Shown here: positions 37,075-46,341 of the stretch, in pieces
How positions within the stretch are numbered: the stretch's first letter is position 1
How the letters are laid out: each line of letters begins with the position of its first letter
Origin: Pseudobacteriovorax sp.
GTDB lineage: Bacteria > Bdellovibrionota_B > Oligoflexia > Oligoflexales > Oligoflexaceae
NCBI GenBank assembly: GCA_013215145.1
Contig: JABSRP010000018.1
Coordinates: 102,746-166,745, forward strand
DNA: 64,000 nt
Direction: 5' to 3'
Program-made: the position numbers and the translations under genes
The notes under the pieces: generated by a model
The model's input: only the letters and a program-made list of their open reading frames with translations
What the model was told of the DNA's origin: nothing
Databases searched by the model: none

Positions 37075-37091
37075 AGCTTCTCAAAGAAGCT
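37075..37091 (-). terminator. Hairpin overlapping the stop of the L-domain gene
   Basis: On the minus strand AGCTTCT-TTG-AGAAGCT is a perfect seven-pair stem spanning the stop codon, followed by GGCTGTTTTCC. It could terminate the gene at 37081-38877. Confidence 0.4.
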
Positions 37092-38877
37092 CGCCATTAT
37101 TCTTGATCGTCTTGCTTCCGCCAACAGCGATCTGTTCTATACTTGCGATATTATCAAGTGAAGGGTTGTCAAAAACTCTCAAGTCACCTCCAACTCGCTC
37201 TAGATTCTCAAGCCCTTCCAAACTCTTCAGTAAGCGATTGTTCTCTATGCTCAGCATACCTTTTACTTCAGACAATCTTCTTAGCGCTTGGAGCGATTTA
37301 AGCTTTGGGTTGTCGGCTACTAGCAGATTTGATCCAATTATCTTAACATTCTCTAGTCCATTTAAGGTCTTAACAGCTTGGTTTTCATAAACCCAGAGGT
37401 TTCCTGATATCTCGGTCAGATCCGATAACAGCTGAAGGGACTTAAGCTTGGGATTGTTTGATATCCAAACTCCTCCAATAGTGTTTGCTAAGGCCCCCAA
37501 ACCATCAAGGCTTTCAAGGGAATTGTTGTAATTAATTCTTATGCCTTCACTCATACCTGTTGTTGCTTGCTCAAGGCCTTTTAGGTTTGTGACTAAATCA
37601 TTGCCTGATACATCGATTCCTCCACCAAGCGACGAAATATTTTGGAGTGCATTTATATTGAGTAGTCGTGGGTTTGATGTTATTTCCAGCCTTCCATTGA
37701 CCACCTCTACATTTCCAAGACCATCAAGAGTTTTGATTTGATCGCATCCAGTTATAGTGAGATCACCATGAATGGTAGAAATGTCAGATAGCTGATCCAG
37801 ATTTGATAGGGATTTTAAGCCAATCAAAAGATCGCCGTGAATAGTGGTCAGTTTCGGAAAATAATCAAGATTAGTTATTGAGCTATTCGAAGTAATCAAG
37901 ACTCCACCAAGATAACTAACGTTCTGCAAGCCCTTAAGACTCGTTAACTTGGGGTTGCTCGATATCTGAAGCTTTCCTCCTATGTAGGAAACATTCTTAA
38001 GCCCTTCAATCGATTCAAGCGCTGTGTTTTCTGACCCCGAAAAGCCAATAAATACATGTCCTTCAATCCTCTCAAGACTCTGAAGTCCTTCTAGACTTTT
38101 CAGACTCTGCTCGTCATATATAGACAGTCCCCCAAGAGATCTAAGTGAACTCAGTCCAACTATGTCATCGGAAAAGTCATTGCCTGAAATGTGTAACTTT
38201 CCTTGAATCGAAGCTATATTATCCAGCCCTGCCAGGGACTTGAGCTGTGAGTTGTTCAAAATCTCGAGATCATGCGAAATACTTGTTAGGTTGCTCAACG
38301 CTTCAATATTCTCAAGAGTGCTATTAGCGAGTGATATTCCTCCGACTGAGCGAAGGTTTCTTAGATCATCAAGATTCTTTGTTCCAATATGGTAGAGCCG
38401 TAGTCTTCCTTCAATAGATTCTAGCCCATTAAGTCCGGATAAACTTGTCAGACTGTTACTCAAATGACCTTCGATAGTGACGTTATTTTTGATATAGGTA
38501 ATTTGCGATAGGCTAGAAACACTGGAAAGCGACTTGTTATCAGATATTTTCAAACCACCAAGTGTAGTTAGTCTTTCAAGTCCTTCAAGGCTTTGAAGAT
38601 TCTCGTTATCTTCGATAACAAGGTCACCACCGACAGAAATCAGTTGATTGAGATCCCGTAGGTTCTCGAGATTCGTTTCCTTTATGATTAGTGCTGAACT
38701 AATCGCTGTACACTCTTCAGCCACGGCCGACTCATATGTGTAGCTACCAATGCAGTCATATGGCTCATCAGCCCACCCAGAACTTGATAGCAAAGCCATG
38801 ATGAAACTTGCGAATCTAGGAATTCCAACTAATTTAGCTTTCAAAGTAACACTCCTCACTTTTCTGGTCGCTTCCAT
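37081..38877 (-). CDS. Secreted leucine-rich receptor-L-domain-like protein
   Basis: About 598 residues starting at the ATG at 38877, which follows AAAAGGA; an upstream frame start at 38967 has no ribosome site. A signal peptide ends near SSGWADE. The whole mature chain is built of about 22 repeats of 20-25 residues with patterns such as SLEGL.NL..VGGDL.I..NP.L, the Recep_L_domain type of leucine-rich solenoid. Such proteins are surface adhesins or binding proteins. No C-terminal anchor is visible. Confidence 0.85.
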   Translation of the reverse strand: MEATRKVRSVTLKAKLVGIPRFASFIMALLSSSGWADEPYDCIGSYTYESAVAEECTAISSALIIKETNLENLRDLNQLISVGGDLVIEDNENLQSLEGLERLTTLGGLKISDNKSLSSVSSLSQITYIKNNVTIEGHLSNSLTSLSGLNGLESIEGRLRLYHIGTKNLDDLRNLRSVGGISLANSTLENIEALSNLTSISHDLEILNNSQLKSLAGLDNIASIQGKLHISGNDFSDDIVGLSSLRSLGGLSIYDEQSLKSLEGLQSLERIEGHVFIGFSGSENTALESIEGLKNVSYIGGKLQISSNPKLTSLKGLQNVSYLGGVLITSNSSITNLDYFPKLTTIHGDLLIGLKSLSNLDQLSDISTIHGDLTITGCDQIKTLDGLGNVEVVNGRLEITSNPRLLNINALQNISSLGGGIDVSGNDLVTNLKGLEQATTGMSEGIRINYNNSLESLDGLGALANTIGGVWISNNPKLKSLQLLSDLTEISGNLWVYENQAVKTLNGLENVKIIGSNLLVADNPKLKSLQALRRLSEVKGMLSIENNRLLKSLEGLENLERVGGDLRVFDNPSLDNIASIEQIAVGGSKTIKNNGELL

Positions 38878-39349
38878 GTTGTCCTTTTCCCAAAGTTTGC
38901 CGCGGGAATCTTTTAGCTTCTCACAAAGCCCTATTCTTGGGACGCAGGAAGAGCCGAAAAATTGCACATCAATCGTCTCACGGGTAATTTTTAAAAAGTT
39001 TTTTTATCGACTTGCCCACAACAGCATGAGAATGCGAATCCACACGGTCGGGAGAATCGTACATCAGGATCTTCACGGCTTTTATAAGTCATAATAGCAT
39101 AACTAAAACGAGGTATATAGGACTTTGGTGTCATTAGGATCGATCTATCACTATCAACATAGACCGACTCAATTCACCTATTAAGTCTTTGCGTAAACCT
39201 TTGATTTGACTGTAATCCAATCAGTTGTCACCACCATTTTTTAAGTCTGCAACGTGATGACTTTTTTGTGGATACTCCTGGAACCAATTCCCAAAGCTTT
39301 AGCTAGGAGAGCTATCGGAGTGGAGGATTAATATTTCTATCATATTCGG
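38878..39349. other. Intergenic stretch, nothing recognised
   Basis: About 470 bases upstream of the L-domain gene. The promoter of that gene must lie here, but I see no convincing gene, terminator or repeat. Confidence 0.35.
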
Positions 39350-39742
39350 TTAAAGCGCACCCAAGCGTTTCCAACGCTGGTGCCTCTTGGGGATATGACC
39401 TGCTTCGCATGCTTGCCGATCTTTACCGGAAAAAGCCATAAAACAGGACTTACTTTCCTGAAGAGTCTGGCACCAAGAAATATCTTTAGACTCAGAAAAG
39501 GCCATAAAACATGAGCTCTTCTCGAAGTAAGCCTGGCAAAATTCTCGTTTCTTGCCATCAAACACCACGAAGCACGATGCTTGCTTGCGACAAACTTTAC
39601 AAAGGGAATTTTCTTGGCCCGACAATTCAGAGCAGTTCGATTTGTACCTTTTCATAAGGTCACACCTCAAACCTCTTTCTTCATGAGCGAACAGCCAGCC
39701 AGTATTCAGAAGGACAATGATAGAAATAACAAACTTGAGCAT
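39350..39742 (-). CDS. Small secreted Cys-rich repeat protein
   Basis: About 130 residues from the ATG at 39742, which has AGGAG seven bases upstream; a longer frame to 39853 adds a non-signal extension. A signal peptide ends near LFAHE. The mature protein has three imperfect repeats of about 24 residues built on SCF(M/V)(A/V)F....(K)..(W/F/A)C(Q/E), each with two Cys, after a Cys-rich lead (LCKVCRKQ). It probably forms a disulfide-stabilised binding domain. Family not recognised. Confidence 0.65.
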   Translation of the reverse strand: MLKFVISIIVLLNTGWLFAHEERGLRCDLMKRYKSNCSELSGQENSLCKVCRKQASCFVVFDGKKREFCQAYFEKSSCFMAFSESKDISWCQTLQESKSCFMAFSGKDRQACEAGHIPKRHQRWKRLGAL

Positions 39743-39948
39743 ACTTTCTCCTCTCAGCACTAAAGTGAGCAGATTACTCAGAAGTACATAAGAATAACTT
39801 AAATCAAATGGATTATTTCTAACGGAAAACGAACAAAAGAGCGCCCCCTGCAAAGTTGCGGGAGCCCACTAAATAAGCCACCAGAAAAGTAGAGACCTAC
39901 CATACTAAAATTAGGGTGCGAAGGCAGCTGACTCTGCTCCCCGTAAGA

Positions 39949-40311
39949 TTAAGCAATCCTTAAGCCGCACTCCGGACACTCTGTTAATTGTGTCGAGAAC
40001 ACTGTTGAGCAAGCAGGGCAGGTCGCTTCTGGCAAATCTGGATTGTAAGTAGAGTCAGTTGGGGTCACCATATTTTTTTCCGAAGGTAGGCCTTTGACGT
40101 AGTTGGCAGTCAACACTTCCATAAGCCGTTCTCGGTCCCCACCATCAGCCCAAACTTCATAAGTCGTGGCACAACCAGTACGACAGGTATTGGGATTGTA
40201 GACTTTTTTGCCATCAATACCCGCCTTTTTTAGGCTCTGAATAAGACTACCACCAGGCCCCTCCTGAAAGGTGCCCAAGCTAACCCAACCATCAGGTAAT
40301 TTTTGAAACAT
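39949..40311 (-). CDS. Zinc-ribbon protein of unknown function
   Basis: About 120 residues from the ATG at 40311, chosen because GGGGG lies six bases upstream; the longer frame to 40464 has no ribosome site. Residues 1-75 form a small domain with a Cys pair (NTCRTGCATTYEVWADGG). The C-terminus is a four-cysteine zinc ribbon CPAC-x9-CPEC. The ribbon may bind nucleic acid or protein. It is alone on the minus strand. Confidence 0.6.
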   Translation of the reverse strand: MFQKLPDGWVSLGTFQEGPGGSLIQSLKKAGIDGKKVYNPNTCRTGCATTYEVWADGGDRERLMEVLTANYVKGLPSEKNMVTPTDSTYNPDLPEATCPACSTVFSTQLTECPECGLRIA

Positions 40312-40665
40312 TGCTACCCCCTTTCGCGTTCTTGTCGGCATATAGGCTTTAGCACTAAAGCAGTCCTCGGGTCTAGTGCTGGGATCTGAGATCATCGACC
40401 CAGAAATTATAGTCGAGACTCTGTCCCTAGCCATCTCCGGCAACAAGCCCCCCTCATATTTCAAACAGCCTTTTGACTATGAAAAATATTAATCATTTCA
40501 AGATCTTAACTCATTATTCTCTCAGCCCCGCAAATAGAATCATTTTTGCATAAATTTCCAAACCCATGCGTTTACCATCTGTCGACCAGCCAAAGTATCA
40601 ATTGTCAAAGCCTGACAAAATTGGCGGTTATTAACGCAACTCTAGATTAAGCTAGGAGTCATCCC

Positions 40666-41205
40666 ATGAAGATGAATGTATTGTCTTTCCTAAGTATTGT
40701 TTTATTGTCGTTGCTGGCCTCATCCGCTATGAGTCAGTCTTTAGTTCTGAGACCAGACCTAAATATCGTAAGACCGGATTTAGTGATTACTGGTGGCCAA
40801 ACCAGTGTGATTTCAGATACCGTGGTTAACGGCATCGCATACCATCGCGTCCAAGTAGAGATTGGATTCAGTAACTGGGGTGATGGCGATGCCGGGGAAT
40901 TCCTCATTGAAGCGGAGTACCGCACTCGTTTTGGTCGCATGAGAACAGCCCAGTTTTGGAAGTTTTTTCAAACCTCTGGTCTGTTCACCTCCGTTGATGG
41001 GCTAGCAAAGGGGTCTAGTTCATTTATTTTCGGACATGTGCTGATCCAAAAATCTGCGGTTTCCGATGTGACTGATATCCGCTTTCATATAGATACCTGC
41101 CGCTTTGACGAGTTTCCCAAGCCTTACTGCCTTGTGAACGAAAGCAATGAGAACAATAATACCTTTACTATATTTGATGTAGCTATCGATCAATACATAC
41201 TGTGA
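40666..41205 (+). CDS. Secreted CARDB-like protein
   Basis: 179 residues with a signal peptide (ending SAMSQ). The mature part begins with a repeated RPDL motif (LRPDLNIVRPDLVI), then strands of an immunoglobulin-like CARDB-type domain, including IGFSNWGDGDAGEF and the closing NESNENNNTF segment typical of this adhesion domain. AGGAGTC precedes the ATG. It may bind a surface partner; no enzyme motif is seen. Confidence 0.6.
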   Translation: MKMNVLSFLSIVLLSLLASSAMSQSLVLRPDLNIVRPDLVITGGQTSVISDTVVNGIAYHRVQVEIGFSNWGDGDAGEFLIEAEYRTRFGRMRTAQFWKFFQTSGLFTSVDGLAKGSSSFIFGHVLIQKSAVSDVTDIRFHIDTCRFDEFPKPYCLVNESNENNNTFTIFDVAIDQYIL

Positions 41206-41266
41206 AGCCTTCTTAATTGAGAAGTCTTCTCTTCGAAAAAGAACGTAGATATTCAAACATACCACT

Positions 41267-41659
41267 CTAAAAAGCTGTGGCTTTCTTAGCAAACAACTTT
41301 TGATAGTAAGCCTTATAGCCAAATACAATAAAACCATGCACGACATGCAAGACGATCATCATGGGCAGACCTGCGGGATTCAAAAATATATGAATACTGG
41401 TAATACCGATTAGGACCGGGGTAATAACCACAGCTGCCAATGGCGCAAAAACATTTGCCAACAAAAGGATTCCCACTAGGATTTCAATGATCTTGATCAT
41501 GGGGAAGAAATATCCCGTTTGAGCCAATGCCCCTAACAGAGCACCTGCACTTTCCGTGACTGGTGGCGTTGGCATGAATTGTAAAAATCCATTCAAGCCG
41601 AACACCAAAAAGATTAATCCAAAAAGAACACGGCTTATAGTGTGAAGTTTTGTCTTCAT
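41267..41659 (-). CDS. DoxX-family membrane protein
   Basis: About 131 residues, from one of two adjacent ATGs (41662 or 41659) behind GAGGAA. Four hydrophobic helices with RVLFGLIFLVFGLNGFLQF at the start match the DoxX/SURF4-like family of small inner-membrane proteins linked to redox stress and thiol homeostasis. It is the last gene of a leftward cluster with pirin (41694) and glutathionyl-hydroquinone reductase (42609), a common stress grouping. Confidence 0.85.
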   Translation of the reverse strand: MKTKLHTISRVLFGLIFLVFGLNGFLQFMPTPPVTESAGALLGALAQTGYFFPMIKIIEILVGILLLANVFAPLAAVVITPVLIGITSIHIFLNPAGLPMMIVLHVVHGFIVFGYKAYYQKLFAKKATAF

Positions 41660-41693
41660 CATAAATTCCTCATAAAAGAATGACATACATTAA

Positions 41694-42581
41694 CTACAGT
41701 TTTCCCATAGCTCCACTTTGAAAATCACGAATGGCCTGGACGATTTCCTCATCTGAGTTCATCACAAACGGCCCATGAGCTACCATAGGCTCGTCTATTG
41801 GCTCCCCGTTTAACAGCAGCCCCTTGAAACCAGCACTCAAACTAAGGGGTAACGATGATCCATCTTGGTCAAAAATCAAAATGGTCCGAGGCTCATATGT
41901 CTCCCCATGCACAGCGACCTCCCCTTGCATGGTGAGTAATATGGTATTTGTGCCCGAAGCTAGCTCGAGAGAAAACTCATCGCCCGCGCTACTATCTAGA
42001 TCATACACGTTGATTTCAGTAAAGGTGCTAGCTGGCCCCTTAAGACGTTCAAACCCTCCTGCTATGACTCTCAATCGGGTTTGAGCTCCAACCGTAGTCA
42101 CGGGAATCTCCTCCGCCCGGTATCCCTGATATTTTGGAGCAGTTAATTTATCTTTTTTTGGTAGATTCACCCATAGCTGAACCATCTCAAAATCTCCGCC
42201 TGCCTCAGTAAATAATTTGGAGTGGAACTCATCATGAACAATCCCCCTTCCAGCGGTCATCCATTGAACCCCTCCGGGTATAATAATGCCCCCACCGCCC
42301 GACGAGTCGCGATGCTCTACCTCACCCTGATAGGCAAGGGTTACCGTTTCAAATCCACGATGTGGATGCTGACCTACACCACGTTTTTGATCGCTAGGAA
42401 CAAAGTATTCTGGAGCGGCATAATCCATCAGTATAAAGGGACTGATAAAAGCATTCAGCTCAGGTGTAGGCCTCAGTAAACCATGGACGTGAAACCCGTT
42501 CCCCACCCAGTGCTTGCCCGGAACTTGATAGGCAAGCCGGAGAGATTTCGGAACTGCGGATTTTTTTGCTACTGCTGTCAT
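41694..42581 (-). CDS. Pirin-family protein
   Basis: A 295-residue bicupin of the pirin family. The N-terminal cupin carries the metal-site pattern HPHRGFETVT and EVEHRD, then GGVQWMTAGRGIVHDE, which are the hallmarks of quercetinase-type pirins. AAGGAG precedes the ATG. It is 27 bases after the reductase gene and before DoxX. Some pirins are quercetin 2,3-dioxygenases and others redox-sensing cofactors; sequence alone does not decide. Confidence 0.93.
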   Translation of the reverse strand: MTAVAKKSAVPKSLRLAYQVPGKHWVGNGFHVHGLLRPTPELNAFISPFILMDYAAPEYFVPSDQKRGVGQHPHRGFETVTLAYQGEVEHRDSSGGGGIIIPGGVQWMTAGRGIVHDEFHSKLFTEAGGDFEMVQLWVNLPKKDKLTAPKYQGYRAEEIPVTTVGAQTRLRVIAGGFERLKGPASTFTEINVYDLDSSAGDEFSLELASGTNTILLTMQGEVAVHGETYEPRTILIFDQDGSSLPLSLSAGFKGLLLNGEPIDEPMVAHGPFVMNSDEEIVQAIRDFQSGAMGKL

Positions 42582-42608
42582 AGAAAATCTCCTTTTTTAG
42601 CGAAACGA

Positions 42609-43541
42609 CTAAAATAAATCTTGCGGCCCTTTTGGGATAATTCTATAGGGGTTGATACTCTCGTGACTGTAATAGTAATGGCGTTTTATATGCTCCCAGT
42701 TGGTTGCTTGCTCGACTGCAGGTATTGCATAGAGCCTCTTGGTATAACGACTTAGGTTTTTGTAGTCCTTGATTCGTTTCCAATTACATTTAAAATGGGT
42801 CACGTAAACTATATCAAAGCGCAGTAATGTAGGTATCAATCGGAGATCTGCTTCCGTCAAGCTGTCTCCGGTGATGTAATCGTTGCTTGCGAGGATGTCA
42901 TCAAGCCTATCTAAGGTATCGAAAAGACCAGTGACCGCATCATCGTAAGCCTTTTGGGTCTTGGCAAAACCGCTTCGATAAACGCCGTTATTGACGTTAT
43001 GATAGATGTCGTCATTAATGGCATCGATGGCACTCCTCTTTGCTGAAGGATAGAAGTCAGCTGTATTACCAGTGAGTTCATTAAAACCATCATTAAATAT
43101 GCGAATAATCTCCGAAGATTCGTTATTAACGATGGTCTGAGTTTTTTTGTCCCAAAGAATCGGAACTGTGACGCTGGTACTAATATTTGCATCTGCTCGC
43201 TGATATATCTCTCTTAGATACCGGCTACCAAACAAGTGATCTGGCGTTGCTCCAGGAAACGACTCATCAAACACCCAGCCTTCATCAAGCATATCTGGAT
43301 GAACGACGCTCACCGAAATATGCTCTTCCAAGCCCTTAAGGCTGCGATAAATCAAAGTGCGCGATGCCCACGGACATGCGTAACCAACATATAGGTGATA
43401 GCGACCTGATTCTGGTTGAAATACCGGGTGATCTGGCGCAATCGTTTCGCGAAAGGATCGCGGCTGGCGGTCGTAAGCTCCATCTTTGTCACTACGCATC
43501 ACCGAGCCCTTTAACCACTGACCATCAACCAACTTACCCAT
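42609..43541 (-). CDS. Glutathionyl-hydroquinone reductase (omega-like GST)
   Basis: A 310-residue Xi-class glutathione transferase (YqjG/ECM4 type) that reduces glutathionyl-hydroquinones. The catalytic motif YACPWAS places the active cysteine at residue 56. The C-terminal helical domain has RFDIVYVTHFKCNWKRI and the family ending with NPYRIIPKGP. First gene of the operon with pirin and DoxX; AGGGAGG precedes the ATG. The LysR gene at 43682 is divergent and probably regulates it. Confidence 0.93.
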   Translation of the reverse strand: MGKLVDGQWLKGSVMRSDKDGAYDRQPRSFRETIAPDHPVFQPESGRYHLYVGYACPWASRTLIYRSLKGLEEHISVSVVHPDMLDEGWVFDESFPGATPDHLFGSRYLREIYQRADANISTSVTVPILWDKKTQTIVNNESSEIIRIFNDGFNELTGNTADFYPSAKRSAIDAINDDIYHNVNNGVYRSGFAKTQKAYDDAVTGLFDTLDRLDDILASNDYITGDSLTEADLRLIPTLLRFDIVYVTHFKCNWKRIKDYKNLSRYTKRLYAIPAVEQATNWEHIKRHYYYSHESINPYRIIPKGPQDLF

Positions 43542-43681
43542 GTCTTATGACCTCCCTATACTGTGTTTTGACGGCTTACCAAACGTTACCTTGCCTTAAC
43601 CTCAAGGCGATTATCGACCAAAAGCAGTTGTTGCAAAAGGAGACATATCTGATTTACACTGTTGCACTGGAGGCAACAATA

Positions 43682-44560
43682 ATGGACTATAATCTGCTCA
43701 AAGTATTTGTTAAAGTAGCGGAATTACAAAGCTTTACAAGAGCTGCGAAAGTTCTCCAGCAGCCCAAATCCAGGGTATCCCGAGCGATTTCCAGGCTAGA
43801 AAATGAGTTAAAAGTCCAGCTGATAAGACGAACAACGCGACGGACAAGTCTGACCACCACCGGGGAGGCGTTTTACAAAAATATTTGTCCTCTCATCAAT
43901 GGCTTGGCCAACGAGCTCATTCGTGTCTCAGACAGCCACCATGAGATGTCGGGAGAGATCCGGATTACGGCATCTCAAGACATGGGGCAGACTATTGTGG
44001 CGCCACTCATCTCCGCCTTTCATAAAAGGCATCCGAAAGTTCAGTTCTACACGGCGATCACCAACGACTTTCTCGATCTAACCAAAGAAAATATTGACAT
44101 CGCGTTTAGAGCAGGACGGCTTCAGGACTCGACACTGATTCAAAAAAAACTGCTGCGCACCAATTTTATCATCGTAAGCTCGCCACAGTATTTAGATGCT
44201 TATGGATGCCCAAGCAAAATCGAACAGCTTAGCGAGCATAAGATATTGTCGTTTCGCTCTATGGAGAACGACTTTTTTGACAACAAAATCCCGATAACCC
44301 CTCTTATCACATCAGATAGTATTCCCATGGTTTTTAGCTTGGTATTAAATGGCGAAGGTATTGCAGTCTTACCGTATGTCTTTTGCAAGGAGTACCTCGA
44401 AGAAAAAACTTTACTAAGGGTTATCCCCAGCTGGAAAAAAGAAGTTGGTAGTATCCACATACTTTATCCCTCTGCTAAAAACATGTCTCTAAAGGTTAAA
44501 GCTTTTATAGATATGGCGTCAGAAATTTTTGCTGATGACAGCTCTCATTTGACTCCTTAA
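43682..44560 (+). CDS. LysR-family transcriptional regulator
   Basis: 292 residues, the normal LysR length, starting at the ATG at 43682 behind GGAGG; the longer frame from 43364 overlaps the divergent reductase gene and has no support. Residues 3-62 are the helix-turn-helix (VAELQSFTRAAKVLQQPKSRVSRAIS fragment region), and the rest is a full co-inducer domain. It is divergent from the reductase/pirin/DoxX operon with 140 bases between and likely controls it. Confidence 0.93.
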   Translation: MDYNLLKVFVKVAELQSFTRAAKVLQQPKSRVSRAISRLENELKVQLIRRTTRRTSLTTTGEAFYKNICPLINGLANELIRVSDSHHEMSGEIRITASQDMGQTIVAPLISAFHKRHPKVQFYTAITNDFLDLTKENIDIAFRAGRLQDSTLIQKKLLRTNFIIVSSPQYLDAYGCPSKIEQLSEHKILSFRSMENDFFDNKIPITPLITSDSIPMVFSLVLNGEGIAVLPYVFCKEYLEEKTLLRVIPSWKKEVGSIHILYPSAKNMSLKVKAFIDMASEIFADDSSHLTP

Positions 44561-44696
44561 GGTGGGGACTGTAAGCCATCGTTAAACCCATTTCAAAGGA
44601 ATGCTCAAGCTCTCGTCATGGAAAAACATCTTTACAAATCAAAGACTCCGCCACTAATATGGGATCGTTTTTTAACCTCATATTAGATGATGAACT

Positions 44697-45170
44697 ATGA
44701 CTTATAAACTACTCTTCGTTTGCTTAGGTAACATTTGCCGCTCCCCGTCTGCAGAGAATATTATGAATCACTTGATTCAGGAAAAAGGATTAGCAAACAG
44801 AATTAGCTGCGATTCTGCAGGAACAGCTGGCTATCATATAGGGGCCCCGCCAGATAAACGAATGCAAGCTGCAGGTGCCCGAAGAGGAATCCCTTTAACA
44901 GGGCAAGCGAGACAATTTGTAAGCTCAGATTTTCACGACTTTGACCTGATTTTGGCAATGGATCACTCGAATTACCAAGATATTTTAAAACTAGATCCCG
45001 ACGGTAGCTTTGAGCATAAAGTGAAACACATGTGTGACTTTGCGAGGCAGCACGAAGACAGAGATGTTCCCGACCCTTATTACGGCGGAACTGAAGGCTT
45101 TGATTACGTCATCAGTTTACTGTTAGACGCATGTGATGGACTGCTAGAAACCATAACAGAGAGATCTTAA
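44697..45170 (+). CDS. Low-molecular-weight protein tyrosine phosphatase
   Basis: 157 residues, full family length. The P-loop CLGNICRS has nucleophile Cys9 and Arg15, and the general-acid segment is DVPDPYYGG. The motif DHSN supports the family. It hydrolyses phosphotyrosine in the cytoplasm, often tied to polysaccharide or stress control. No kinase gene is adjacent. Confidence 0.95.
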   Translation: MTYKLLFVCLGNICRSPSAENIMNHLIQEKGLANRISCDSAGTAGYHIGAPPDKRMQAAGARRGIPLTGQARQFVSSDFHDFDLILAMDHSNYQDILKLDPDGSFEHKVKHMCDFARQHEDRDVPDPYYGGTEGFDYVISLLLDACDGLLETITERS

Positions 45171-45210
45171 ACAAAGGAATCCATATGAGCTTGGTTTGAG
45201 CATCCATGAT

Positions 45211-45444
45211 TTATGGATCTATTTGATCGGCCCCCTTAGCAGTTTCATTTAGCAGGTCTCTTTGGGCTTTAAACGAAGCCTGAAGCCGTCGCCGGCTAAG
45301 TCTAATCATGTCATAGGAAGACCTCAAAACGAAACTCGACCGTTCAATGGCTTCATTGGTGCTCGCAAGCGCATGAGTGAACTCTTCTTTGACTACGGCT
45401 TGCTTTGTTTTTGTCAGTACTGGTTTCAAAAAATAGACCTCCAT
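45211..45444 (-). CDS. Small helical protein, uncertain
   Basis: 77 residues, highly charged and mostly helical (AIERSSFVLRSSYDMIRLSR), with no signal or domain. The ribosome site is weak. It is convergent with the phosphatase gene. A + strand frame in the same place (45262-45459) looks less protein-like. Could be a small DNA-binding or regulatory protein, but this is a guess from composition. Confidence 0.35.
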   Translation of the reverse strand: MEVYFLKPVLTKTKQAVVKEEFTHALASTNEAIERSSFVLRSSYDMIRLSRRRLQASFKAQRDLLNETAKGADQIDP

Positions 45445-45703
45445 ATCCAGACATCTTGATCTATATTATAAATCATTAGTTTGCATCGAAACAGCAACTT
45501 TCTTGAAAACTCTCTTACAAAAAATCACAGCTAACGTGACCTGAGCAAGACCTGCGAAAGGCTGTTAGTTTTGATCAAACTATTAGCAAATAACTCGGTA
45601 TTTTTGAGCTATTCCCGCCTCAGCATGAGATAACTCATTAGTATTATTAATCAGCAATTTATGGATTAACAATTGCATCAAGTGATAAAAAAGAGGGGGA
45701 TGT

Positions 45704-46144
45704 ATGAGACCAACGCTATGTATCGGGTTGATATTTGCAATCTTTGCCTGCCAAAACGAATCTAAAGACCAGCAGTCACAAGTTGCCGAAGCATCCGCCG
45801 ACGAGAACCTTGAAGGTAACTCGGAAACCCCCAAACCATTACCCGAGCCCGAGGAGCCTGTTTTCACGGGCATCACCTGCGACGAGCAAGATATACCCTC
45901 TTGGGAAAAAACGATAAAATCCGTGACTAAGAATCGCTGCGAACGCTGCCATAACAGCGAATTTGCCTGGAATGGTGTGATACTCGAGACCTATGAACAA
46001 GTTTTGGAGCATAGAGACAGCGTCAAAGAGCGATTGGAAGAAGACGAACTAACTATTGACATTGGCGTCCTCGAGTTAAATGCCTATGCAATTTGGTTCG
46101 CAAATGACATGCCCGAAAAAGAGAGCGACTGTCCTACGGAATAA
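45704..46144 (+). CDS. Lipoprotein with a cytochrome c-type heme motif
   Basis: 146 residues. The signal peptide ends in FAIFACQ (lipobox Cys16), followed by a Glu/Pro-rich linker. One heme-c site CERCHNS lies near residue 79, within a helix context (KNRCERCHNSEFAW), and the C-terminal AIWFANDMPEKE supplies a Met that may be the sixth ligand. GAGGGGG precedes the ATG. It would carry electrons or sense redox state in the periplasm. No partner oxidase gene is adjacent. Confidence 0.75.
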   Translation: MRPTLCIGLIFAIFACQNESKDQQSQVAEASADENLEGNSETPKPLPEPEEPVFTGITCDEQDIPSWEKTIKSVTKNRCERCHNSEFAWNGVILETYEQVLEHRDSVKERLEEDELTIDIGVLELNAYAIWFANDMPEKESDCPTE

Positions 46145-46341
46145 CAACAGATGCTTAGACATTCTTCGTAAACGACAAGAGCAGACCATAAGCCATATCA
46201 CAAGATTTGCGTGATATCGCACTATCTATTAAAGGCCGCGAAACAGCACCAATACAAACTACTGATTTCATGAATTTATTTTTTGGCCCTAGCTTTGCAA
46301 AACATCAGCGAGGCTTTTGTAAAACCTAAAGGAGTTGTGCC

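Noticed and set aside
45262..45459. 65-codon + frame opposite the small helical gene
   Set aside because: Less protein-like than the minus-strand frame and has no ribosome site.
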